DNA from: Adiantum capillus-veneris
Lineage: Eukaryota > Streptophyta > Polypodiopsida > Polypodiales > Pteridaceae
NCBI GenBank assembly: GCA_014529385.2
Contig: CM043971.1
Location: forward strand, 54,702,709 to 54,766,708
Reading direction: 5' to 3'
DNA length: 64,000 nucleotides
The notes under the pieces are model-generated. The model saw only the letters and a list, made by a program, of their open reading frames with translations. It ran no database searches and had not been told where the DNA came from. The translations under genes were made by a program, and so were the position numbers. Shown piece after piece: positions 40,348 to 50,708 of the stretch; the stretch's first letter is position 1; each line of letters starts with the position of its first letter.

Positions 40348-40850
40348 TATCGTGTTGTGGCGCGACACTCTTGATGGCGCGCAACAAAACGATAAAGAGT
40401 GTCATGCCACAATGCGATAGAGACCAACCATGTTATCGCGTTGTGGCGCGACACTCTTGATGGCGCGCAACAATGCGATAAAGAGTGTTGCGCCACAACG
40501 CGATAGGGACCAACCATGTTGTCGAGATGTCATCCTATTGCATTGTGGTGCGACATTTGGATGTCGCGTAACAATGCGATATGAACCACCCATATTGTGG
40601 AGATAGTCCCTATCGCGTTGTGGCGCGATATTTCGATGTCGCTTCCCAACGCTATAGGGACCACCCATATTGTGGATGCGCCTCTCTATCGCGTTGTGGT
40701 GCGACATTTGGATGCTGCATCACAATGCAATTGGGACCATCCATATCGTGGATGCACCTCCCTATCGCGTTGTTGCACGATAGCCAACGCGATAGGGACC
40801 ACCCATATCGTGAAGAGAGGTCCCTATCGTGTTGTGACGTGACATTTTTC
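40348..40850. repeat. Tandem array of long hairpins
   Basis: About six units of 80-95 bp. Units 1 (40348-40419) and 2 (40434-40505) are inverted repeats: arm 'tatcgcgttgtggcgcgac' plus 'actctt' pairs with 'aagagtgttgcgccacaacg' plus 'cgata' across a loop of about 22 bp. Later units keep 'ccctatcgcgttgtgg' and 'gcgatagggaccacccat' but are more diverged. The array is GC- and CpG-rich in AT-rich surroundings. It lies 0.4-0.9 kb upstream of the H3-like start. Confidence 0.9.
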
Positions 40851-41075
40851 TGTCACTGGCAGAGTGCGAGCATATGAACGGCTGTGTGACATAAACCTCC
40901 CACTCGGATTGTGGTGCGACACATTTTGATAAAAACTCTTCCTTCATAATCAGTAACCAAAAAAAGAAACAAAGAGGCAGAGACAAAGGAACAAGATATT
41001 TGGATATTTGCACTATCATCAAGGACTCCATTAGACAAGACTAAGAGGTGATAGATGCACTATCTTGTTTGTCCA

Positions 41076-41246
41076 TTACAAATATTCTTCTTCTTCCTTT
41101 ATTGTTGGTGGTTTATTGTCCTCGGTCTTTGTAGTGCTGGTTTCCCCAGCCTTTGCCTTCTGGTTTTCTTTGTTTTTCTTCTTCAACTCCTTTCGAAGAG
41201 CTTTTGTCTCAACTATCATTTTCTCAATCTCCTTCATTTCTGCCAT
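41076..41246 (-). CDS. Small charged coiled-coil protein, unknown
   Basis: The frame from Met at 41246 (MAEMKEIEKMIVETKALRKE) gives 56 residues, mostly Lys/Glu-rich helix that would form a coiled coil, then a Ser/Thr linker and an acidic end (IKEEEEYL). The frame is open further up to 41375, but a TATA box at 41341-41350 lies inside that extension, so the later Met is the better start. It is divergent to the gene starting at 41598. No family is recognised, and the short length and low complexity keep confidence low. Confidence 0.4.
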   Translation of the reverse strand: MAEMKEIEKMIVETKALRKELKKKNKENQKAKAGETSTTKTEDNKPPTIKEEEEYL

Positions 41247-41340
41247 CACTTTTGAAAAAGCTTTGTCTTTCCTCTCTTCTTGTCCTCCATACCTGCTTTG
41301 TGCAGATGTGAGTAATTTCTGGAGTGTGCAGTCAAGGTGC

Positions 41341-41350
41341 TTTATATAGC
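41341..41350 (-). promoter_or_regulatory. TATA box for the minus-strand coiled-coil frame
   Basis: GCTATATAAA on the minus strand, about 95 bp before the Met at 41246. Confidence 0.45.
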
Positions 41351-41489
41351 TGCGGTACTCACCCAAATAGGACACGTGTCATAGGGATGGTTGAGCTTGT
41401 CTTGGTCTTCGTGTTGTTGCATTCATTGCACCATTTCTAATACAATCATAAAGGTGGTTGTAATGACCTGGTTGAGTTCCTGAGGAGTG

Positions 41490-41497
41490 TATATATA
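41490..41497 (+). promoter_or_regulatory. TATA box for the gene at 41598
   Basis: GTGTATATATAGAAGG on the plus strand, about 108 bp before the ATG at 41598. Together with 41341-41350 it forms a compact divergent promoter. Confidence 0.55.
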
Positions 41498-41597
41498 GAA
41501 GGCCCATCAGTCCCTCCCTCGTACTCCCTAGTGTTAGCCGGTGTCTTCCTACCTTTACCCTATCCAACAACCCAAGTTTTCTTACCTCTCTCCACAA

Positions 41598-43222
41598 ATG
41601 GATCCCTTTTGGATCGAGATAGAGGAGGAGCTGCCACCCAAAGACAAGCTGTACCACTTTCTCTATAGAATTGGGCTTGAGCAATGGGAGCAAGAAGTCA
41701 AGCCTGTTTTCAACCTTGTCGTCTCATTGTAAGAGTTTTTGGCTTCTGCGTCACATTTCCTTGCAGATAGAGTTTCATCATACATACGAGAAACTGACAA
41801 TCAGCGGCACATTTGAGTTTGAAGGTTTTTGATATGTTCATATGAAGGGTATCAGTTTTGATCGTTCAAAGAAAGATATTTTCTACAGGAGCAGCCTCAA
41901 GTTACCACTATAGTCTCGTAGGAATGAAATCAGATGTCCCATACATAATTGAAAGTGTCAAGTTGCATAATACTATGCTGGGTTCATACTCTTTTTGAAT
42001 GTTAATCTGGATGATCACCGTGACACAGCAAAGGAGGCCAAGAGCAATCACTGTTCGGTCACTGGTGACGAGTTGGTGCAACCACCAAGTGGTGCTTTGT
42101 GTGTTTCAGAAGGTGTTCAATTGCTAGAGTGAGCTTTTCTAACAAATATGCTCCCTACCATCCCCATCGATGATCATCATTATGTAATGCTTAATGACAT
42201 CATGGAACTGTTTGACTTGAGAGAGGACTAATACCTTGCTATAGTTGCTCAAAATAAACAAGAGGATGACATTATAATTGGCCTTGCCTATGACAAGTAT
42301 TCTATCATGGATGCTCATGTAATAGTGGGTGAGTTTATCAAACCAACAGAGGCACTAGCAATGATATACAAGGATGTAGTCACACGTGCAGCGATGTTTC
42401 TCCCAACAAAGTTGAAGTTCAGGGCGGTACAGGAAAGGCTTGGAATCATAGAGATGGGGAGAATTTGTCCATCAACGACATTGACGCCTTCCTCATCCTC
42501 TACAAACAAGAGTACACTTGACTTATGGAATGCTGCATTACTCAAAGAAGATGAAAATCAAAAGGTATACTACTGTCTAAATATTATTTTGCTTCCCCGT
42601 ATGAGAGTTTCACGTGTATATACCAACACTTGGCTTTTATTTATTGTAGCTCGTAGTCTATGATGATAAGTTCATTCCTTGTCCTCGTGGAAGAGGTAAA
42701 GAAGACTTGGGAAAGTATTCCTCCCTTGGTCAGTACTTGGAGAATTCGTACACGCCAAACTTTCTCTGCTTCCATACCATCTTCTCCAAGGATAAGGCTG
42801 AATTCCCACTTTTTGTATTGAAGACACTCTCAAGATATCTAGGAGGCACGGCCATCAGATAGAACGCAGACATTGTGATGCAGCTAGACAAGTAAGCACC
42901 GGTCTCACTTTTTGGTGTAAGGCCTGCCATGTATGGCTTGGGCAGTCGCTACTTTCTATCACATGTTCCATATGGTCTAGCTTGTGGAATCACAGACCCA
43001 CGCTAGTTGCCACAATATGGAAAACATGATCTATTGAAACAAAAGCAACCAATCATTCAACTTATAGAAGAGATCCAATTGCTCGACCTCAACGTGCTTG
43101 CGACGGATGCTGATGACAAAACACATCATTCAAAGAGACCAAGGCACAAGGACGAGGTCCTTCAGATAAGGGCAAGCGGCCATAATATTTTGTATCATTT
43201 CCAAATGACTAGAAATAAATAG
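41598..43222 (+). pseudogene. Multi-exon gene of unknown family, decaying
   Basis: Starts MDPFWIEIEEELPPKDKLYH at 41598, with donor GTAAGA near 41730. Later coding pieces: 'NVNLDDHRDTAKEAKSNHCS' (about 42001), 'MLPTIPIDDHHYVMLNDIME' (about 42151), 'MDAHVIVGEFIKPTEALAMI' (from 42307) to NQK at 42564. A phase-correct intron follows (42565-42649, GTATAC...TTGTAG), then 'LVVYDDKFIPCPRGRGKEDL' to 'LFVLKTLSRYLGGTAI' and a last piece 'GKHDLLKQKQPIIQLIEEIQ' to 43222. Several stops interrupt it. No known domain was recognised. Neighbouring unassigned genes have the same intron size range. Confidence 0.5.
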
Positions 43223-43499
43223 AATGTATTTGTTTTATGCATCAAATTTAGATTGATTATGCAATAGTGTCTTGCAATGTACTTTTTTTTTTTCAACCAT
43301 CGTTCACATTATGAAAAGTTGAAATGATAAGAGTATCAATTTCTTGCCGCATTTTTAATTTTGTTGCAACCATCATTCACAATATGAAAAGCTGAAATTA
43401 CATCGATTCTTCTAGATAAATTAAGTTTGGTGTTTGGATCTTGCTATGGCTGAGAGTTAAGGCATAACTTGCAACAGTGTTGTCCAAACCCTTCCCCGC
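43223..43499. other. Intergenic with a short diverged repeat
   Basis: 'caaccatcgttcacattatgaaaa' at about 43294 recurs as a variant near 43366 ('caaccatcattcacaatat'), a local duplication of about 72 bp. Nothing else was seen. Confidence 0.5.
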
Positions 43500-43765
43500 C
43501 AATTTGCATGTTGTCTAGTCGCAGATGATAACTCCCATTTCTCCTTTCTTCGCCGCTTTTTGGCTAATCTCACCGCATGGCCAATCTGACTTTGTTTGAC
43601 TTGTTCCTTGCGATGTGACCTTCTCCCGTGTTAGCCGATGTAGCCGTGGTTACTGAGGAGATGTCATGGCTTGGCTGGAGCATGACTTGAATTTGTAAAT
43701 TTTTTGTCATACTAATATAATTCACTCATAGTTGTGAGTTTTGCCAAAAAAGAAAAAAAAAAGTT
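43500..43765 (+). mobile_element. LINE 3' end
   Basis: Ends 'gatgtcatggcttggctgg', 'catgac-tgaatttgtaa', 'gttgtgagttttgcc' and an A-rich tail at 43748-43763. The same tail closes the LINE copy at 60470-62052 and, on the minus strand, the copy at 63100. It is a 5'-truncated copy too short to keep coding sequence. Confidence 0.75.
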
Positions 43766-44036
43766 GGAAGAAGAGAGGCAAAGAAAAGAAGGCACAAACA
43801 AATAAGTAGCCATTGGTGCCTTTGCATATCGTCAAGGTTGAGGGTCATGGGGCAGCTTATCCAAGTCGCCCATCTTTAGCCCCTTATAGGGTAGAATCTT
43901 CACATGCACTATCAATGCATGAAAAATTGGTAGCAAGGACTTCAAATCTATGATCTTGACCTTATCCTTTTGTGCTTTTGTTTTTCAGCAGCAATACCTA
44001 CATACTTCTATAGTCCATCTTATATAAAATTTATAT

Positions 44037-44130
44037 GTTTACTTGGTGAGCCAAAGGTCCTTTTCTGGATGTTTGAGCCCACAGGTGGCCACTTGGCATA
44101 ATCTAAGCCTTTGCCCAAAACTCAAATCGC
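44037..44130 (+). repeat. Dispersed repeat copy 1
   Basis: 'tttacttggtgagcc-aaggt' to 'cttggcataatctaagcc'. Related copies occur at 46131-46280 and 46803-46945. Family unknown. Confidence 0.7.
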
Positions 44131-44172
44131 ATGGCCACGAGCCTCGCAAGAAAAACAATGTTGCTTTTTACT

Positions 44173-44300
44173 TGCGAGGCTCTGATCGCGGGAGATGCCC
44201 AACAGTGGCAGGGCTAGGAAGCTCCGGTTGTTTTTCACTAGATGCAAAGAGAGGGCAACTGGATCACCTACACTTATATCTTGAAGGCATGCATTGCCAC
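44173..44300 (+). pseudogene. PPR gene fragment
   Basis: About 120 bp matching the local PPR relics: 'gggagatgcccaa', then 'cactagatgcaaagagagg' and 'atcacctacacttatatctt' (PPR wording ITYxYILKA). One motif only, detached from any PPR block. Confidence 0.6.
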
Positions 44301-45057
44301 CTGCATGTCAGAGATGCTGCCAATACAGTTGCTTTCACAAGTTCCATGCCACAGCTAATCCTGCTCATTGACTTAGAACAAAGGATTCTTTCTGCTCTCA
44401 ACAAACTCGTAAATCATGATATGCAAAACACTGCAGTAGATGATCTCAAGTGCATTGCGAAGATGTAGACTCCTAAGTGTAAAGCCTCTTATGGTAGAGC
44501 CCGCTGAAAGTGAAGGTGATGGACTTGCTGCAACACACTAGACACAACATGCTGCCATTCTTCATGCTCTATTCTACGGTCTAGGGGACATGACATGTGC
44601 TTTGGGGTGTAGCATGTAGGGGACATGACATGTGCTTTGGGGGGTAGCATGCGGGTCTGTCATGGGTAAGAAAGAGAACATGCTCGGTGCGCACTGAGAA
44701 CGATCGATTGGAACTTGCAGAGGGTACTGATTGGGTTTAGGGGCATCTTGGGGCCGAGCTCACAAGGGCTTCCAAGTTTGCAAGAGGCCCACATGGAGAT
44801 GGCTTCAACTCTGGAAAAGCCATTCATGCAGATTTTCAAGCTTCAGCTACTCATGCCTCACAAAAACTACATGGTTCACTCCCTCGAATATGCTCCCCTT
44901 GCTCTTCTCCCAGAACCCGCCATGTGGTTGAGGGCGTCAACGTGCTGACAAGGCTGCACACAGAGATTTCACTCACTAAAAGCGCCTTGCTTTCGCGGGT
45001 GTGAATTAATTTTTCATCTTCTGTGTAAGGAAATATTCTTTGTAATGTGCTTGGACA
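44301..45057. other. Upstream region of the Fic gene
   Basis: Contains a short direct repeat ('ggggacatgacatgtgcttt' twice, near 44583 and 44619) and open plus frames (44715-44948) without a recognised family. A leader for the Fic gene could lie here. Confidence 0.4.
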
Positions 45058-45111
45058 GTGCCTTATCAAGATCATGGGGCAGCATGTATTCGACTTGAAC
45101 TACTGAGCGAC

Positions 45112-46082
45112 ATGGGTCCTACTAAGCGACCCCCTTGGAAGAGGACCCATGTCTCTATGAACGACATGCTCGATAGCGCCGTGGACTTCTGTGCAAGGTA
45201 TGAACAGCTACCACAAGATCATAAGTTCCCAGGGGTAGTAGGGGACCAAGTTTATGGGAAATTCCTCTTCCAGGTGAATCAAATAGAGATGGAAGGCTTT
45301 GACACCTTCACAGAAACTTGTGATGCCATACGCAGTGGTGCTCTTAGCCTTAGCTCCATGAATCCACACAAAGATGTTAGGCTTGAGAGCATGTGCTGCT
45401 TATATCATGCCTTGAAGCATTGGCTCAATCCTAATGTCCAGCTGTCAATCAAAGAGTTGGAGAGATCCCATTGGATACTATTGTGCTCCACCAAACCTGA
45501 CATCAATAGACAGATTCGGAGTATGGATCATGAGGTCATGTATGTGGCAATAGAAGATGAGTCTGGGATTCATGTCTTCATGTGGCCAACAGAGGTGCCA
45601 TCAGTGATGCAAAGTCTCTTGGCCAGAGTTGAGTCAGAGCTTGCACACCTCAGGGATGAAGCAGACAAAGGCAATATCAATCAGAAGGCAAGAATTGAAC
45701 TACTTCTAAAGCTTGGGGCCCTTTCTTTCTTGGATTTGAAAACATTCATCCTTTCATCGATGGCAATGGCAGATGTGGTAGGGTACTGCTTGCATGTTTG
45801 CTTCAAAGTGGAATGCCTTTTCCCAATGTTCTTTTTGTGGATTCCCTAGACCTTGGGCCTCATTTCCCACCCTTTGTGAATGCAATCTTCTACTATGACT
45901 GTTTCCAAAGTGTGCAGTCTCCGCAAAAGTTTGAGGTTTGAGGGGATGGCTTTCCTCTCTTCACCAATGAATCTATTGCATGCTCATTTGGTTTTCCCAG
46001 TGACCTCAGTGCCCTCATCATTGAAGGCGTGTATGTTGAGTGGAGAAGGTTCTTTCAAGCACTTGAAACTCAAAAGGGGTGA
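45112..46082 (+). pseudogene. Fic-domain protein gene, broken
   Basis: Fic proteins transfer AMP or other nucleotide parts to target proteins. The motif at 45747-45782 reads HPFIDGNGRCGR, a full match to HxFx(D/E)GNGRxxR. Upstream, 'FQVNQIEMEGFDTFTETCDA' matches the IEG-type segment before Fic domains, and 'ARIELLLKLGAL' leads into the core. 'VLLACLLQSGMPFPNVLF' follows the motif as helix 5 does in the family, and the C terminus continues to a stop at 46082. The gene is broken about twice. The start is uncertain: Met 45112 (MGPTKRPPWKR) or Met 45058. No introns were seen across the domain, so it could be a retrocopy. Treated as a fossil. Confidence 0.85.
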
Positions 46083-46130
46083 GAGGATTTCCATCTCGAG
46101 TAGCCACGGATGTTTTTTCTCACTACGTTT

Positions 46131-46280
46131 TTTACTTGGAGAGCCTAAGGTGCTTTTGTGGTTTCTTGAGGCCACATCCAACCGCTTGGCATCATCTAAG
46201 CCATTGCTTTTGTTCGAGATCAACGGTCTTTTTAAAAAACCAAGCCTAATTAAGCGACGTAATAAAAGTGAGTAACAACC
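46131..46280 (+). repeat. Dispersed repeat copy 2
   Basis: 'aaggtgcttttgtggtttct' to 'cgagatcaacggtcttt', aligned with 46803-46945 over about 145 bp. Confidence 0.8.
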
Positions 46281-46802
46281 AAAGTCGCAGTTAAAAGGCG
46301 ACATACAATGCTGCAAGAAGGGATCGACAGAGCCGAGCAGTAGGATTGGAGAGGATGACGACCCCCAACGCGAGCTATTGACAAGGAGGGCTGGGCGTTG
46401 TACAACGAGCATGAGCAGGGCAAGGTCGGCAAGCAAAGCAAGAAGGAAACAAAAGAGGCAAGAGTTCGTAGTCCAGGAGTTGGATGCCGGTCATGGACAG
46501 GCTGGGAGAGCAGAGAAGGAGAGCATGGAAGGAGGGCGGCTTATGCAAACAAAATAAAAAAAGCCGATTGAGCAGCGACTAAAAGGTGCGGCAGGGTGCA
46601 CAAAAGTTGTAACTGGGACGACGGAGCAAAGGTGCAGAAGAGATGAGGTGATGCTGGTTGTTGGTGAGCAATAGAAGAAGCAACAACTATGGGAGTTGAT
46701 GAGTAAAAGAAGGAGGGCAGCGCAGAGAATACGGGGGTGCCATCGACAAGCAGTGTAGCGAGCATGACGTGAGCTATTTTTGCGGTGCCCAAGAGCAACC
46801 AA
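46281..46802. other. Stretch between two copies of the dispersed repeat
   Basis: About 520 bp flanked by direct repeats at 46131-46280 and 46803-46945. It holds purine-rich GAG/AAG text and no recognised gene. The arrangement looks like a small composite or duplicated unit. Confidence 0.5.
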
Positions 46803-46945
46803 TAGTTACTTGGTGAGTCTAAGGTGCTTTTGTGGTTTCTTGAGCCCACATCCAGACCCTTGGCATGATCTAAGACATTGCTCTTGTCCGAGATCAACGG
46901 TCTCAAAATTTAACAAGCCTAATCAAGCGATGAAATAAAAGTGAA
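46803..46945 (+). repeat. Dispersed repeat copy 3
   Basis: 'ttacttggtgagtctaaggt' to 'gcctaatcaagcgatgaaat'. Close to copy 2 and more distant from copy 1. Confidence 0.8.
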
Positions 46946-47802
46946 CGACATCCATAATTGTCAGCTTTATTCAGCATTTGCGTAGCTAGAATCGCCTGCT
47001 TGATTCAACATTTGTGTGGACTGCATAAAAATAAATAGCTACTCCATAGCTTTATAAACAGGATTGCGCACACTGCCCTCTGCACAGACAATCTGCGTGA
47101 GAGAATCCACTCAACATTGTCCTCTGCGCAGACAATTTGTACCAGGGGATCCACCCAATACCTAGTAGAAATCAAGTCTCAGTGCTTTGAAAAGTAAGGT
47201 TTGAGAAAAAGCACAAACTATGGCTATACTACCCTCAAGAACAACATGGTTGTCCGCGTGCATGCGAATGACTAGTGCGCTCCAAAACAGTAGATGAATC
47301 ATATGGTCCAAAATCTTGCAAGCAAGAATCCTCTCAAGCAAATGTTGGAATAAAGGAAACTTATACACCATCTCTTGTGGTCGCATCTTCTTGACTGGTT
47401 TTCTTCTTCTATGGGAAAAATGTTGCTTGATGCGGCTTCAATCCTCTCTGAGAGTCGTCCTTGCTAGTAGAGCAAGAAAGAGAAGCAGAAAGAGTGATCG
47501 ATGGGATGAACAGGGTTTCAATGAAGGTCACCTCGTCTCTGTGGCATCGTGCACAAGAGTCGAAGGCCGTGCTAAGCGGCTCCATGGTTGCCGATGTCGT
47601 CGACCTCTAGTTTTGGTGACGTATGATATGGAATCTCGGATCTTTGGCAACTAGGGGCTTATGCAATGGATACTGGCTCCTTTGTGACGGAGGTTCCTGT
47701 GATGCCAGCATGACATGTTCTTTTCCATTAATACCTTTTGTTGGCAGCAGTTCGAACATATATTCACAACATTGGACATTTCAATTACACACGCGTGACT
47801 GC
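46946..47802. other. Intergenic, nothing recognised
   Basis: Contains a short direct repeat around 'ctctgcacagacaatctg' (about 47080) and 'cctctgcgcagacaatttg' (about 47121). No gene was supported. Confidence 0.4.
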
Positions 47803-48312
47803 AGCTCGATAACACTACAAGGTTCGTTATATGTATCTAGCATCCCATGACTATATGTTTTCTTGGCGCAACACATAAATGCTATGGGGCAGGACACAAC
47901 TTCCATTTCTTATAAATTTTGGAGAGACCACAGCGCCAGCTCTCCACCATACTTTTGTATGGCACCTCTGCATGACGTGCACTGAATACTTTGCAGTTTT
48001 AGTATGTGACATTTTATTGCAAGATGATATGTTTAACTATTCACATTGCTTTTTTGTAGCTCAATAACACTACAAGGTTCGTTATCTGTATTCAACACCC
48101 CATGACTATGCATTTACTTGGCGCAACACATAAACGCTATGGGGTAGAGAACGGCTTCCATTTCTTATAATTTTTGGAGAGACCACAGTGCCAGCTCTCC
48201 ACCATACTTTTGTATGGCACCTCTACATGATGTTCATTGTATACTTTGCCGTTTCAATCTGTGATGTTTTATTATAAGACGAGATGTTTAACTATTCACA
48301 TCGCTTTTTTCT
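47803..48312. repeat. Tandem duplication, two 255-bp units
   Basis: 47803-48057 and 48058-48312 share 'agct-gataacactacaagg' to 'gtttaactattcaca'. Both keep 'ccaccatacttttgtatgg', a short palindromic segment also echoed near 57654. Identity is about 88-90 percent by eye. Confidence 0.93.
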
Positions 48313-49607
48313 AGCTTGATTCAAACATTGTCCTCCAGCTTGCACAATTGGATGACATTCGTACACGATTATGAGGTCGGTAGTGTGGTTCAATATTTAT
48401 ACTTTGTTTATGCTTTTTGTATTTTGGAGTTTATCAAAGCTTCCTTAAGTTCAATTTAGCCATATGTTTTGCTCATGAGTGCATGCTCAATTTCGATCAT
48501 TGTATCTCTATATCAAATAGACATGCATTTCTTTTCTCACAATATGGCAATTCAACCTATATATTGAAATAAAGGAAAATTGACTACGCTTGATTGAGAA
48601 TCAGATGGGTGTCTCAAAGATGGTTCCACGGTTTAAAGACTAAATAGTTGATATTACTAGATTGCATGGTGGGTGCAATCTGCAAGCAACTACCCAAGTA
48701 GGTTAAGTTGAAACCATTTTGCTCGATTCAATTACCCTCTTTAGTAGCCCTTTGTTGTATATGGAACACTATGAGAGACAACTTGCTTCTTCCCAATGAT
48801 CATCAAGTCTCAAGCTGAGCTATTATTGGTGCCTATCAATTGGTTCTATTCATTTTTTTGTGTCACCACAACAAAACCCAAGGCGATAGCAATCACAACC
48901 AAATAACCAACTTGGCTCCAAAATCTATCAGAGTATGTACGACAAAGGCCTACCAAGCAAGTCTAGTTTATCTTGGGGGTATCTATATCTATATCTATAT
49001 AAAAAAGGCAGCGGCTGGCCATCCACGTGGCTGCAAATGCTTGCAGCCAAGAAAGGATGGCACTCCCCCTCCCTTACAGCCAGCCCCTTGACTCACCAAC
49101 ATGGCGTTCCAACCTGCCATGGTGGTACACTCCAACCCTTGGACGCAAGGCACGCCCCTCTGCCCGAGGCCCAATAACCCACTACCCGACAGCTCAGAGG
49201 CTCTCAACACATCCTTGCATTGGCTCGGGCCTCGCAATTGAAGGCATGTTTGCTGCAAGATCACAAAAGAGAAGGTGGTTTATTTAATCATAGATGAGCT
49301 AGCGTATGTGAAGTAGGCTTTGTCATGTTTTCCCAGATGGTAGTGCTTGGAATACCTACAATACATAGAAACCTACACGTGGAAAAGTTGGTGAGCCATT
49401 CTTCACACATTGCGTAGCTCCTGCACCAATTGCAAAACTGAGTTGCGCCTGCTTCATTGCGCTTCTAATTTGGTCCATGCATTCTACTTTGGACCATGCA
49501 TGCCTCTCTCTACAGTGGACCCGTTGCTTTTGGCCCCACTTGGGCACCCACCTTGACAGGTTGAGCTGCCATGGCAAGGGAGCTTTCGTCAATCAACTTG
49601 CACAACA

Positions 49608-49612
<5 letters not shown>
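48313..49612. other. Intergenic, nothing recognised
   Basis: Includes an (atctat)n run at 48983-49001. Open frames near 49000-49290 are GC-rich but show no family motif. Confidence 0.4.

Positions 49613-49672
<60 letters not shown>
49613..49672. repeat. (GA)n microsatellite
   Basis: Thirty GA units at the 3' boundary of the minus-strand LINE at 49720-54700. Confidence 0.97.
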
Positions 49673-49675
<3 letters not shown>

Positions 49676-49729
49676 GCTACTTTTCTGTCATTTTGTATGC
49701 ATGTCTCTCCTCTCACAACACCACTTCTT

Positions 49730-50484
49730 CTCTCTCTAAATCCTCCCCTTTTGTTGTGCCATTTTGCCATGCCCCAATAAGAGACTACTTCCGGGCCATT
49801 TCCAGGCATTCTAGTCAAATTTCGAATCACAGATAGGCATCACTATATTGTCAAGCGCTTTCCTCACTTTTGGACCAGCAAGACCTCCAAGCTATTCAGT
49901 TGGTACTGGGTAACCAGAAGGTCAATGGTTTTCCAACTCTTGTTGTCACTGTCCCAGAATTGCCCCTGTCGATTTAGACCCTTATTATTCAGCTTCCTGG
50001 CTGTCTCTATCCAATAGGGAATTTGTGGTGGATCTACAACTTTGGAAAGCCAAGGGGACCAATGCAAAATGGAGTTCTTGAAGTATCTTGTTTTTCCCCC
50101 CCACTTTAAGACTCCTGCTACTCTATTGCATTTTCTTACCAATTCTCCTGAGCTGCCCCCCAGTTTTAGGGTAGTCCACGTCGGTGCTAACAGCTTGTCA
50201 TGAACCTCCACCCCTCTCCACTTTCCACCTTTCGAGCCAAGTTTAGCTGCTTCTATCATATCTTTGATCATGACAACCCAAACTTGATCTTGTTCAGCCA
50301 AGGAAACAACAAATTTGGTGCAACAAGCTTCTGCATGGGCCACAGGGTACAAAATTCCGAGGCCTCCTTGATTCCCCGGCCGAGCAACTGATTCCCAACG
50401 GGCCCATTGCCATGGCTGGAGGATTTCGTGTTGTTTTTCCATAAAAACCTTTTCACTGGTTTTAAGAACTCTTTCCAATGACAC
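49730..50484 (-). pseudogene. LINE ORF2, C-terminal region
   Basis: Open from 50484 to 49864: 'FMEKQHEILQPWQWARWESV' and 'HAEACCTKFVVSLAEQDQVW', then 'NSILHWSPWLSKVVDPPQIP'. The same order is found in the plus-strand copy at 60470-62052. It weakens near 49800, with a last readable piece 'WKWPGSSLLLGHGKMAQQKG'. Confidence 0.85.
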
Positions 50485-50708
50485 TTAGCCATCTTGAGAA
50501 GTGGGCTAGTGAAGGTAATATAAGGAATCATAAAGGCATTTATCAATTTTATCCAACTTGGAAATGGGAGAAGAGCATACTTTCACCTACTCATTTTTGT
50601 TTTGATTTTTTCAAGCTCCCACTCAAATCTTTGCTTGTGAGTTACGTCCACCCCCAAGGGGGCTCCCAGATGTCTGAAGATATTCCCTTTTGTGTCAATC
50701 TCCCCCGA

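Noticed and set aside
40348-40850. CRISPR-like array
   Set aside because: Units have inverted-repeat arms and related, not unique, sequences between them, and the setting is a plant nuclear genome.
28915-43222. Integrated giant virus or Polinton
   Set aside because: No capsid, packaging ATPase, DNA polymerase B or virus-type protease was recognised, and the genes have several spliceosomal introns.
49000-49290. GC-rich open frames as a gene
   Set aside because: Frames are open on both strands at similar length and none shows a family motif.
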